Positions 15,550 to 24,074 of a stretch of 41,443 nt of DNA are shown piece by piece (positions within the stretch are counted from its first letter, which is position 1; each line of letters begins with the position of its first letter). The DNA is from Gemmatimonadota bacterium (GTDB lineage Bacteria > Latescibacterota > UBA2968 > UBA8231): assembly GCA_009841115.1 (NCBI GenBank), contig VXML01000025.1:1-41443 (forward strand), given 5' to 3'. Position numbers and translations under genes: made by a program. Below the pieces are notes generated by a model. The model was not told the origin of the DNA. It did not search any database and saw only the letters and a program-made list of their open reading frames with translations.

Positions 15550-17804
15550 TCGCCCTACTAAAACGCCTGCTCGCCGCCCGGCACCGCATCGCCTTTCACC
15601 TCTACATGGGCATCGGCACAGCCGTAGTCCTCACCATGGTGGCGAGCTTGGTGGCTTGGTTTTCCTTCGACCAAGTCGGCGAGGCCCAAAGGCAAGTAAA
15701 CGAGCGGGCGGTCCCGGAGATAGCCACCGCTTTTGCGGTCGCCCAGCAAAGCGGCACCCTCGCTGCGGCAGCCCCGCGCTTGGTAGCGGCCGAGACGCCG
15801 ATGGCCTTTAATGAGGTCGCCGATAAAGTCGCCGCCGAGCGGGACGACTTTAAAAAGCAATTGGCCGCCCTGACTCAGCAGGGCGCAGCCGAGGAACGCT
15901 TCGCGCGGATTCGCGCCCGCGGCGACACCCTCATCGCCAACATCAACGCGATTGAGGCTTCGGTGTCCAAGCGCTTTGAACTCAGAGAGCGCAGCCGTGG
16001 ATTGCAAAAAAACCTAGAGTCACTGCAAAACGAACTGGTCGGCATCTTGATTCCGGCCATCGACGATCAGCTATTCTACGCAATGACCGGCTACCGCACC
16101 CTCGGCAAACCGCCCGCACCCCGCGCTCAACACCTTTCAGAGGCCGAACTTTCTCTCTATCGCGATCTAGCCGAGTTGCAGGAAGGGACCACTACAGCCA
16201 CGCGCCTGCTGGCCAGTGCCTTCAACCTATCGGACGTGCTTCTGCTAGAGCCCTTACAGGAGCGCTTCGACTCCACAGTCGATGGCATCGAACGAAAACT
16301 CGCTGCGCTCGGCTCAGGCCCCTTGCACAGCACGCTCGACCAGACCTCTGACCGCCAGATACCCAAGGTTGGCTTCCGCATCGAGCGCGCCTACTTGCAT
16401 AGCGAGCTGGACCAGACCTTTAACCGTCTGTTTGACCTGGGCCGAGGGGACGAGAAGATTTTCGCTCTGCGCGCCTTGGAACTCCAGGTCGTTGAACAGC
16501 AACGAGCACTGCTCGACCGCAACCGCGACTTGTCCATTGAATTAGTCTCCGAAGTCGAGGGTCTAGTCAATACGGCCCGCGGCAGCGCGCAGGAAGCCAC
16601 GCAAACCTCCACCCAAGCCATCTTCACTGGCCGCAAGCTCCTGCTCGCTATTAACGCGATCGGCATCATCGGAGCGATCCTGATCGCTTGGCTGCTCGTC
16701 GGCCGGGTGCTACTGCGCCGCCTCGAATTTTTGTCGAACCGTATGCGTCGCATGGCGGAAGGCGACCTAGAGGCCAAAATCGAGATGTCCGGGCGCGACG
16801 AGGTCGCCGACATGGCCGCGGCCCTCGAAATTTTCCGCCATAACTCTTTGGAGGCCCAGCGGCTCAACTTGGTGGAAAAGCTCGCCGCCGACTTGGAAGA
16901 GAAAAATGCCACGCTCGAAAAGGTGCTCGCAGATTTGCAGCTAGCGCAGGATCAGATCGTCATGCGCGAAAAACTGGCTGCACTGGGCGAACTCACCGCG
17001 GGCGTGGCGCACGAAATCCAGAATCCCTTGAACTTCGTCAAGAACTTCGCGGAAGTCTCGGAGGAACTGTTGGAGGAATTGCAAGAGGTACTAGAGGAAG
17101 AAGGCATACAGATAAACGAAGAGCAGCGCGAGCTACTCAACGAGATCAAGGGCGACTTGACCGACAACCTCGGGCGCATCCGCCACCACGGCGACCGCGC
17201 CAACCGCATTGTCCGCGACATGCTACAGATGGGTCGCGGATCCGGCGAGGCGCGGGCCGCAGATATCAACGACCTGCTCGAAGAACACGCTCGCCTCGCT
17301 TTCCACAGCGCCCGAGCAACTAATGCGAATTTTCAACTCGACATCAAGGAGGATTTAGACGAGGAGGTGGGAGAGTTAGAGGTGGTCCCGCAGGATTTGG
17401 CTCGCGTCTTTCTGAACATGGTGAGCAATGCCTGCTACGCCACCAACGAGAAGCGGCACTCCCCAGAGACGGCATCCGACTACGTTCCCACGCTCTGGAT
17501 CAGCACCCAGCGAACGCCCGATCAAGTCGAAGTCCGCATTCGCGACAATGGGAATGGGATTCCACCGGATGTCGTCGATAAAATTTTTAATCCATTCTTT
17601 ACAACTAAGCCGACCGATCAGGGAACCGGGCTCGGGCTTGCGCTGTCCAACGACATCGTGCGCGAACACGGGGGCATCATCAAGGTCCACTCCGAGCCTG
17701 GCGAATTTACCGAGATGACCATCGAACTGCCCACAGAGAGATCGGCGTCCCTGCAAGCGGACCCAGCCGATTCAGACGCGACCACAACACCTTCTTCAGT
17801 TTAA
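15546..17804 (+). CDS. Membrane sensor histidine kinase
   Basis: This 752-aa protein has TM1 near residues 18-40, a long helical periplasmic domain (about 41-363), TM2 near 364-390, a HAMP domain (about 391-445), a coiled coil, HisKA with phospho-His489 in V-A-H-E-I-Q-N-P-L-N-F, and HATPase_c with R-D-N-G-N-G-I and G-T-G-L-G-L-A-L-S. The helical sensor resembles those that read a bound periplasmic protein. Its ATG overlaps the binding-protein stop (ATGA), so the two are made together. A likely signal path is ligand, binding protein, kinase, then the receiver of the phosphatase at 12795. HisKA of the H-E-I-Q-N-P-L-N type has an extended acidic loop (E-E-L-Q-E-V-L-E-E-E-G). Confidence 0.93.
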   Translation: MIALLKRLLAARHRIAFHLYMGIGTAVVLTMVASLVAWFSFDQVGEAQRQVNERAVPEIATAFAVAQQSGTLAAAAPRLVAAETPMAFNEVADKVAAERDDFKKQLAALTQQGAAEERFARIRARGDTLIANINAIEASVSKRFELRERSRGLQKNLESLQNELVGILIPAIDDQLFYAMTGYRTLGKPPAPRAQHLSEAELSLYRDLAELQEGTTTATRLLASAFNLSDVLLLEPLQERFDSTVDGIERKLAALGSGPLHSTLDQTSDRQIPKVGFRIERAYLHSELDQTFNRLFDLGRGDEKIFALRALELQVVEQQRALLDRNRDLSIELVSEVEGLVNTARGSAQEATQTSTQAIFTGRKLLLAINAIGIIGAILIAWLLVGRVLLRRLEFLSNRMRRMAEGDLEAKIEMSGRDEVADMAAALEIFRHNSLEAQRLNLVEKLAADLEEKNATLEKVLADLQLAQDQIVMREKLAALGELTAGVAHEIQNPLNFVKNFAEVSEELLEELQEVLEEEGIQINEEQRELLNEIKGDLTDNLGRIRHHGDRANRIVRDMLQMGRGSGEARAADINDLLEEHARLAFHSARATNANFQLDIKEDLDEEVGELEVVPQDLARVFLNMVSNACYATNEKRHSPETASDYVPTLWISTQRTPDQVEVRIRDNGNGIPPDVVDKIFNPFFTTKPTDQGTGLGLALSNDIVREHGGIIKVHSEPGEFTEMTIELPTERSASLQADPADSDATTTPSSV

Positions 17805-18134
17805 TTACGACAGCGCGGCAAGTGCCTCCTCTTCGGAGGCGTGGATCGCAATGATCTTGTCAAAACCGCTGATTTCGAAAATTTCCCGTATCGGCTCCGA
17901 AAGCGAACACAGCGCAAACTGAGCACTGCGCTGCTGGAGCGTTTTGGCAATCAGCAGAAACGTCCGCAGGCCCGCACTACTGATGTAGTTGATGGCCGCC
18001 AAATCGACGAGCACCGCGTTGTTGTCATCGCCGATCGCCGAGCTTAAGGCTTCGTGGAAGTCGCGGGCATTGACCCCGTCGATGCGGCCTTCGGGTTTGG
18101 CGATTAATACGCCATCCTTCTGTTCGGTATTCAC
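17805..18134 (-). CDS. STAS-domain anti-sigma factor antagonist (RsbV/SpoIIAA-like)
   Basis: This 109-aa STAS protein has the Y-I-S-S-A-G-L-R motif holding the regulatory Ser (Ser52/53) and a C-terminal E-I-S-G-F-D segment. When unphosphorylated it would bind the RsbW-like kinase. The frame is open to 18287, but GTG at 18134 with GGGAG just upstream gives a standard-length STAS protein. It lies 46 nt downstream of the ammonium transporter on the same strand, so it is probably co-transcribed with it. Its stop abuts the stop of the histidine kinase gene on the other strand with no spacer. Confidence 0.9.
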   Translation of the reverse strand: MNTEQKDGVLIAKPEGRIDGVNARDFHEALSSAIGDDNNAVLVDLAAINYISSAGLRTFLLIAKTLQQRSAQFALCSLSEPIREIFEISGFDKIIAIHASEEEALAALS

Positions 18135-18180
18135 TTGATCTCCCACCTTTTTAAATGGTATGCACCGTTTTTGTCTGATT

Positions 18181-19566
18181 TTAAGAATTGTTCCGAATTT
18201 GGTCAACGTCATCCTGATCGGGCATGAGCACAAACTCAGGATACGCTTCGATTCCGAGCTCTGCGGTATCTTGGCCGAGTTCTTCAACGATTTGCGACAC
18301 CCGCACCCCCATTGTCTTGTCTAGAACAAACCACGCAAGCCACGAAGCCGCAAACGCGAACGCGCCCACTGCCAACACCCCGATGAGCTGAACACCAAAG
18401 TTGCCACCGGCTGCAATGCAGACCGCCAAGGTCCCCCAGACGCCGGCGAACAAGTGAGCCGGAATCGCACCGACAACGTCATCTAGCTTGACGGCCTCCA
18501 AAAACTTCATCGCGCCGACGCACAACGCGCCGCCTATAGCACCAATTATGAGCGCCCAGTAGTGATCGACGATATCTGGCCCGGCCGTAATGGAAACGAG
18601 GCCGGCGAGCGCACCGTTGAGGACGCCGAGCAGATCGATGCGTCCTAAGATCGGCCGCGATACGATGAGAGCAGCTATGACGCCGGCTGCTGCCGCAAGG
18701 TTAGTATTCACGAGCACATTGCTCATGGCGACGGCATCAAGCGCGCTCGACAGCGCGAGCTGAGAGCCGCCGTTGAAGCCGAACCACCCGAGCCACAAAA
18801 TGAAGACGCCCAAGGTCACGGCTGGAATGTTGGAAGGTGCCGTGGCCTTGACGCTGCCGTCGGCGCGAAATTTCCCGTACCGCGCCCCGACGACGAGTGC
18901 GCCGGCGAGCGCGGCCCAACCTCCAGTCGAATGCACGATGGTAGAGCCGGCGAAATCTTGAAACCCCATTGCACTCAGCCAGCCACCGCCCCAAGTCCAA
19001 GCCCCGACAATGGGATAGATAATTACCGTCAACACGACCGTAAAAGCAAGAAACGCCCACAGCTTCACCCGCTCGGCCAAGGTGCCCGATACAATAGAAG
19101 CGGTTGTCGCCACAAAGACCATCTGGAAAAACCAGTCCGACATGGTGGCATGGCCGGCCTTTGTCACTTCTGCCGCGGCCGCGGCCTCACCGGACAACAG
19201 TTTGAGTTCATTGTCCGAAGGCCCATATAAAAACTTGAGCGTGCCGATCCAGCCTTCCTGCACATCGACGTACATGAGGTTGTACCCAACCAAGTAATAC
19301 GTGATCCCGGCAATCGAATAAAGCCCGATGTTCTTGAGGCAGATCATGGAGGCGTTCTTGGTGCGCACGGACCCGGCTTCGAGCATGGTAAAGCCCGCGC
19401 ACATCCACATTATGAGCACGCCCCAAACGAGAAACGAGAAGGTGTTGAGAATGAATTGCAACTCTTCACCGCTCGCGGCATAGGCCCCGGTCGCCCCCAT
19501 TAGGAGGCCGCAGGCCACAATAAATCCACCCACCCGCAACGCGCTGCCACGCGAGTTTCCAATCAT
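18181..19566 (-). CDS. amtB: Ammonium transporter (Amt family)
   Basis: This 461-aa protein has a cleavable leader (residues 1-30, ending A-Y-A-A-S) followed by about eleven membrane segments. Amt features seen are M-L-E-A-G-S-V-R-T-K-N near TM2, G-T-L-A-E-R, the pore His in I-V-H-S-T-G-G and the second His in I-P-A-H-L-F-A-G-V-W-G. The conserved C-terminal tail with E-L-G-I-E-A-Y-P-E-F normally contacts neighbouring subunits and GlnK. It moves ammonium across the inner membrane. GGAGGGAG precedes the ATG. No glnK is next to it; a STAS gene occupies that place. Confidence 0.96.
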   Translation of the reverse strand: MIGNSRGSALRVGGFIVACGLLMGATGAYAASGEELQFILNTFSFLVWGVLIMWMCAGFTMLEAGSVRTKNASMICLKNIGLYSIAGITYYLVGYNLMYVDVQEGWIGTLKFLYGPSDNELKLLSGEAAAAAEVTKAGHATMSDWFFQMVFVATTASIVSGTLAERVKLWAFLAFTVVLTVIIYPIVGAWTWGGGWLSAMGFQDFAGSTIVHSTGGWAALAGALVVGARYGKFRADGSVKATAPSNIPAVTLGVFILWLGWFGFNGGSQLALSSALDAVAMSNVLVNTNLAAAAGVIAALIVSRPILGRIDLLGVLNGALAGLVSITAGPDIVDHYWALIIGAIGGALCVGAMKFLEAVKLDDVVGAIPAHLFAGVWGTLAVCIAAGGNFGVQLIGVLAVGAFAFAASWLAWFVLDKTMGVRVSQIVEELGQDTAELGIEAYPEFVLMPDQDDVDQIRNNS

Positions 19567-19623
19567 ATCGATCTCCCTCCTTTGATCGAGCAGACCCTAC
19601 TTCAACGATTTTATACTATAGCC

Positions 19624-19670
19624 AATCGCCAATCCTCTCGCAATCGCCAAATCGCTTTCCGAGTCGCCAA
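19624..19670 (-). repeat. Three direct repeats upstream of the ammonium transporter
   Basis: Forward AATCGCCAA occurs at 19624-19632 and 19642-19650, and AGTCGCCAA at 19662-19670 (TTGGCGATT on the transcribed direction). The 18- and 20-bp periods keep the copies roughly on one face of the helix. They lie about 58-104 nt before the amtB ATG, just upstream of TATAGT/TATAAA, as activator sites would. Confidence 0.45.
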
Positions 19671-19806
19671 ACAACAGGGGTTGAATATCGCTGATTTCTG
19701 CAAAAAATAAAACGACAAAATTCTCTCGGGATGTTAAAAACGTGTTGGATATCGTTGTGATCGGCAGGTCCTGAAGTTGGCAAGACGGCGAACTTGAGGA
19801 GCAATC

Positions 19807-21546
19807 CTAGTCTCCCGCAGGGGTCGCACTCTCCGCGACCCGCACGACCTCGTCCAGTTTCTCGCTAATCTCGGGATCAATCTCGCTATCGGGGACGTGT
19901 TCAGCCAACTCGTAGAAATTTTTCTTTGCCATCAGGTTGGGTAGGCCAAGCTTCCCGAAGTAAGACTCGAAGAGCGGGACCAGAAAATCATCGCTGGCCT
20001 TGATGTCGGCACTCCAAGGAGATCCTTTGCCAAGAGTCTTTAGGGCCGACTCTACTTCCTCAATAGCTTGGCTCATCGCATTTTGACGCTTCCCCACTTC
20101 AGCCGCCGTGAACAGCGATCCTGGCATAGCATCTGTTGCCGTCGCCGTCGCGTATGCTTCGAGTGTGGCTCGTGAGCAAACATAGTTCTCGATCTCTCGG
20201 CGATCCCAGATTAGGCGTTTGACCGGGAATATGTCGAAGGACTCCGATTCAAGACGATCGAAGAGAGCGACTCCACCAAGCGCGGGAAGAGCCTCCCTCA
20301 AGCCGTGGTAATGGTTCTGAACCGCCGGGGGATGGTTTCCTACGTATTTCACAAATGGCCGCTCAAGCACTTGGACCGCGTGTTCGTGTCTCAGCCGTCT
20401 AGCAAAAGCTTGCATTATCGCTAGGTCCGTTGAACCCTCTAAGTAGAGTACCCATCCAGTCTGTTCCGCCTGATAGTATTGCTCAAACCCTATCTCCCTG
20501 AGTGCTTTCAAGACTTGGCTGCCGCGGTCGTTGATACGGTGTGGCTGGCCGACGAAGGCAATAACCAAGTCTCGGTCCGCAGCTTCGTTGAGCAGCACTT
20601 CAGAGTGACTGGCGGCAATAATCTGGCTGTCGCTTGCTCGCGCCACATCAGTGAGCAGACGGTAGATCTGGCGCTGACGAAGAATCTCTAAGTGCGCGTC
20701 AGGCTCGTCGAGAAGCAAGACGGAGCCGGGATTCGCGTACATATATGCAAGGAGAAGCAGCGTCTGTTGCAAGCCGCGCCCAGCGGACGACAAATCGAGT
20801 TCAGCATCCTGCTCGCGATAGGTCATTGCGATCTCGCCGCGTTCGGCAATGTAGCGCGGCGGGCGGAGCTTCCACCCGAATAGGTTCTCAATCTGCTTAA
20901 CAAGATCCTTCCACAAGGACGGCTGTCCTTCGCAAATCCGGAAGCAGAGGTTGCGCAACACTTCGGCGGTACGTCCCTCACCGATCCGAACATTGACAGC
21001 ACCGGCATCAAGGCGTGTTTCCGTAGCCGCAAGTCCAGACATCGGCGGCAGGAAGGCGATCTGGACGCTTCCAGCTTCGTCCGGCACCGGCATGCGGTCG
21101 GGGGTTTTACCGTCAGACAGACGAAGCGGACGACAATAGAAAGACTCGTCGTTGGCGTAGTCGAACTCCAAGCCACACCTCCAGCTTTGGTCATTGGTCA
21201 CGCCTTCGACGGTAATGTCGATGCGAATATTGCTGGTGCGCTGCTGGCCGTTGACTCTGCGCACGTCTCGCACATGCAGACCGCGCCACAGGAGATTCGC
21301 GTCCGGAATCGGAATGGCTACGAGATCGCGGCGGTTGACAGTGACTCCGGGGCGCTTCTCGGGCGTACTCTTCTTCCCGGATCGCTTCTCGTTCCAGCGC
21401 TTGAGGCCGATGTCCCAGAGGGCAAGCGCCTGCATGGCCGAGGTCTTCCCGGAGTTGTTGGGACCGATAAAGACCACCGGACTCCCGAGTTCGATTTCTA
21501 CTTCGCCGAAGCGTTTGAAGTTGCAGATGGTAAGTTTGGTCAGCAT
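19807..21546 (-). CDS. OLD-like AAA ATPase with possible TOPRIM domain
   Basis: This 579-aa protein opens with the SMC/RecF-like I-C-N-F-K-R-F-G and Walker A G-P-N-N-S-G-K-T-S. Later come the signature-like L-S-S-A-G-R-G-L-Q-Q, Walker B V-L-L-L-D-E-P-D-A-H-L-E and the switch A-A-S-H-S-E. From about residue 375 the motif L-Y-L-E-G-S-T-D and the following L-I-W-D-R-R-E-I-E-N-Y resemble the TOPRIM half of OLD-family nucleases, although the second acidic motif is reduced to A-L-F-D-R. OLD proteins act in phage defence or DNA processing. No UvrD-like (GajB) or reverse-transcriptase partner is adjacent, so it appears solitary. The ribosome site is weak. Confidence 0.75.
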   Translation of the reverse strand: MLTKLTICNFKRFGEVEIELGSPVVFIGPNNSGKTSAMQALALWDIGLKRWNEKRSGKKSTPEKRPGVTVNRRDLVAIPIPDANLLWRGLHVRDVRRVNGQQRTSNIRIDITVEGVTNDQSWRCGLEFDYANDESFYCRPLRLSDGKTPDRMPVPDEAGSVQIAFLPPMSGLAATETRLDAGAVNVRIGEGRTAEVLRNLCFRICEGQPSLWKDLVKQIENLFGWKLRPPRYIAERGEIAMTYREQDAELDLSSAGRGLQQTLLLLAYMYANPGSVLLLDEPDAHLEILRQRQIYRLLTDVARASDSQIIAASHSEVLLNEAADRDLVIAFVGQPHRINDRGSQVLKALREIGFEQYYQAEQTGWVLYLEGSTDLAIMQAFARRLRHEHAVQVLERPFVKYVGNHPPAVQNHYHGLREALPALGGVALFDRLESESFDIFPVKRLIWDRREIENYVCSRATLEAYATATATDAMPGSLFTAAEVGKRQNAMSQAIEEVESALKTLGKGSPWSADIKASDDFLVPLFESYFGKLGLPNLMAKKNFYELAEHVPDSEIDPEISEKLDEVVRVAESATPAGD

Positions 21547-21684
21547 CTGTCAGGATCTAAGCTGTGATATAGCGCTTGACTGCCAGCACTTCTCAGATTC
21601 GACTCCGCCGGGCGATCCTCGTCGGAACTACCTCTAGCAAATGCGCGACTTGTCGCCAACCGCTTAAGAGGAACAGAGCCATAG

Positions 21685-22482
21685 CTACACCCGCCCGTCG
21701 AATTCGCGTCCTCGGATCAACATAAAGCGAAATTCGCCGCGCGGCTTTTCGCACTCGGTCATCAGGCGCTGCTCCTCGCTTCCAGAGCCGAGATACATAG
21801 TCTCCGAGCGGAGATAGTGCAGGGCTAGGCCGCGCCTCCGGTTAGGGGTGGGATTGGCACCCGTGCGGTGGAAGTTGAGGCCGTGGTGGAACAAACAGGA
21901 GCCGGCCGGCAATTCCACTGGTACAGGCTCGGGGATCAGGGGATTTTCCAAAAAGCGGGCTTTGTGCGCCGAATTGATAGGCCCCCATTTATGGCTGCCC
22001 GGCAGCACAGTCATGCAGCCGTTTTCCACGGTGGCGTCGTCGAGGGCGACCCAGCAGGAGACGTGGTCTTGCGGCGCAAACTGGGGCCACGCCACGGAAT
22101 CCTGATGCCAGTCGGTGACCGTGCCGTAATAGCGCGCCTTCATCATCAATTGGTCGCAGTAGAGTTTGATATTGGGACCGAGCAAGTCCTCAATGACATC
22201 GACGATCTCCGCCTTGCGGGCCACGGCTTCAAAGAGGGGATCGAAATAGCACAGGTGCGTCATTTTGCGCACCTGATCGAGGTGGTCCACCTCAGCGTCC
22301 TCTTCCTCGCGAAAGGCGGCTTCCAGCTGGACATAGCGCGGCGGCACGTGGTCGGCTTGACCCCGGGCAATTTCCTCGCTGCGCTGGCGCAGAGCCTGTA
22401 ATTCGTCGTCGGAGAGGATCCGATGATAGGACAGATAGCCCTGTTCCTCAAAGTGGGTTTTTTGCGCTTGCGTCAAGGCCAT
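21685..22482 (-). CDS. Phytanoyl-CoA dioxygenase-like (PhyH) oxygenase
   Basis: This 265-aa Fe(II)/2OG oxygenase has the facial triad W-H-Q-D-S (His126, Asp128) and the distal N-F-H-R-T-G (His205), followed by N-R-R-R for 2-oxoglutarate. G-C-M-T-V-L-P-G-S-H-K is the PhyH signature. The frame is open to 22563, but the family start E-Q-G-Y-L matches ATG 22482, 10 nt after the aldolase stop. The substrate is unknown; bacterial PhyH proteins hydroxylate many small molecules. It is last in a three-gene unit with the aldolase and a second PhyH. Confidence 0.88.
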   Translation of the reverse strand: MALTQAQKTHFEEQGYLSYHRILSDDELQALRQRSEEIARGQADHVPPRYVQLEAAFREEEDAEVDHLDQVRKMTHLCYFDPLFEAVARKAEIVDVIEDLLGPNIKLYCDQLMMKARYYGTVTDWHQDSVAWPQFAPQDHVSCWVALDDATVENGCMTVLPGSHKWGPINSAHKARFLENPLIPEPVPVELPAGSCLFHHGLNFHRTGANPTPNRRRGLALHYLRSETMYLGSGSEEQRLMTECEKPRGEFRFMLIRGREFDGRV

Positions 22483-22492
22483 GACTGCTGGA

Positions 22493-23176
22493 CTATCCCG
22501 CCATTTCAGCTCGGATTTCCCGAATCCAATCGACGCTCTGGCGCACCTTGGCGGCCAAACCATCCCAGTCCTTGGCGGCGACGAGTTCCTTGGTAATCAG
22601 CTTGGAGCCAGCGCCAACGGCGGCAACGCCAGCTGTAAACCACGCCTCTAGGCTCTCGCGGGTAGCATCGACGCCGCCAGTGGGCATGATCCGAGTCCAC
22701 GGACAAGGGCCAAGCACGGATTTGACGAAGGCCGGACCGCCGACTTCGCTGCCCGGGAACACCTTGACGATTTCGACGCCTAGCTCCTCGGCCTGACCGA
22801 TCTCGCTAACCGAGCCGCAGCCGGGCGAATAGGCAATTTTGCGGCGATTGCACAGGCGGGCGACCTCCTCGTTGAGCAAGGGGCCGACGACGAAATTCGC
22901 GCCGTTGGCAATATAGAGGGCCGCGGTGGGCGCGTCGCAGATCGAGCCAACGCCCATGATGATGTCGATTTTCTCGGCCATCACGTGGCGCACGGTCTCG
23001 GTGAAGACGTGGTAGGCCAAATCGCCGCGATTGGTAAATTCAGCGCAGCGGGCACCCCCTCGGGCGCAGGCTTCGACGATGTGAATGGTGGTTTCTGGGT
23101 CTTGGTTGTAAAAGACCGGGACGATCCCGGTGTCGTAGATGGCGTTGAGGACGGCCATCCGGTCGTACTGGGCCAT
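22493..23176 (-). CDS. KDPG/KHG-type aldolase
   Basis: This 227-aa class I aldolase of the Eda family has catalytic Glu46 in E-F-T-N-R-G and the Schiff-base Lys138 in I-V-K-V-F-P-G, plus M-P-T-G-G-V. It cleaves 2-keto-3-deoxy sugar acids (or 4-hydroxy-2-oxoglutarate) to pyruvate and an aldehyde. AAGGAG lies close to the ATG. The gene lies between two PhyH genes and, on the genome scale of this window, complements the enolase-superfamily sugar-acid dehydratases at 35720-39188, which would make such keto-deoxy acids. Confidence 0.92.
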   Translation of the reverse strand: MAQYDRMAVLNAIYDTGIVPVFYNQDPETTIHIVEACARGGARCAEFTNRGDLAYHVFTETVRHVMAEKIDIIMGVGSICDAPTAALYIANGANFVVGPLLNEEVARLCNRRKIAYSPGCGSVSEIGQAEELGVEIVKVFPGSEVGGPAFVKSVLGPCPWTRIMPTGGVDATRESLEAWFTAGVAAVGAGSKLITKELVAAKDWDGLAAKVRQSVDWIREIRAEMAG

Positions 23177-23207
23177 TGTGTCTCCTTATGTGTGGCGGGC
23201 TATGTAA

Positions 23208-23969
23208 TTATCGAGAAGTAGAGGCAAAAGGCACGTGCTGCTCGGGAAAATTGCCGTAGCGATCCTCGCCGCGCACCAAGACGGTCGGATACTTGTTGCC
23301 CAGCGAGTTGAGCTCGACCTGCTCGACGTGCGGGGCCACGTAGCGCAGCGTCAGTCCGCAGCGGCGACGATTGGAAGTATTGGGGTTGCTGGCGTGGAAT
23401 ACCTGGCCGTCGTGGATGGATATCTGGCCCGGCGCAAGCACCAAATCGACGGCGTGGCTATCATCGACTAGCTCGTCGGGAATTTCCTGATTGATGCTGA
23501 GCAAGTTGCCGGCTCTGGCCGACTCGCCGTGAGTGGCAATGCCGTTTTTGTGCGAGCTGGGGATGACTCGCATGCAGCCGTTCTCCACATCGCTGGCATC
23601 CACGGCCACCCAAGCGGTGTGGGCTTCGGGCGGCTCTAAGCCCCAGTAGGTGACGTCCTGGTGCCAGGCCACAAAGTGCTTGGCATCAGGGTCGGGATAT
23701 TTGCAGAAAAAGTGCGTCGATAGCAGCATAATGTCCTCGCCCATGACCTCCTGCATGGCGTCGAGGATGCGCGGGTCCGTGGCCATCTGCCAGATGAATT
23801 CTTCGTCTAAGTGGCGGGCTTGCAGGCCGATCTGGCACTTTTCTCGCCCCTCGCGGGCTTCCAATTCGTCGAAGCAGGCGCGGAAGTGATCGATCTCACT
23901 GGCGTTGAACAGGTCGATGCCCGTGAGAAAGCCCTGCTCGGCATACGTCTGGGTGGTGTCTTGGGTCAT
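23208..23969 (-). CDS. Phytanoyl-CoA dioxygenase-like (PhyH) oxygenase
   Basis: This 253-aa PhyH protein has A-W-H-Q-D-V (His103, Asp105), G-C-M-R-V-I-P-S-S-H and the distal V-F-H-A-S (His192), followed by N-R-R-R. The frame runs on to 24089, but that would overlap the divergent dehydrogenase; ATG 23969 with GGAG upstream is chosen. It differs clearly from the PhyH at 21685, so it is not a recent duplicate. It starts the minus-strand PhyH-aldolase-PhyH unit, whose promoter must lie in the 105-bp divergent gap. Confidence 0.88.
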   Translation of the reverse strand: MTQDTTQTYAEQGFLTGIDLFNASEIDHFRACFDELEAREGREKCQIGLQARHLDEEFIWQMATDPRILDAMQEVMGEDIMLLSTHFFCKYPDPDAKHFVAWHQDVTYWGLEPPEAHTAWVAVDASDVENGCMRVIPSSHKNGIATHGESARAGNLLSINQEIPDELVDDSHAVDLVLAPGQISIHDGQVFHASNPNTSNRRRCGLTLRYVAPHVEQVELNSLGNKYPTVLVRGEDRYGNFPEQHVPFASTSR

Positions 23970-24074
23970 GGTAGCTCCGTTTTTGTAGTGCTGCGGCTTC
24001 GTGTATATATTGCACAAATCCCCCGCGCGAAACAAGGCTCGATTCGCCGCGTCAACACATAGAGGAAGGCCGCA

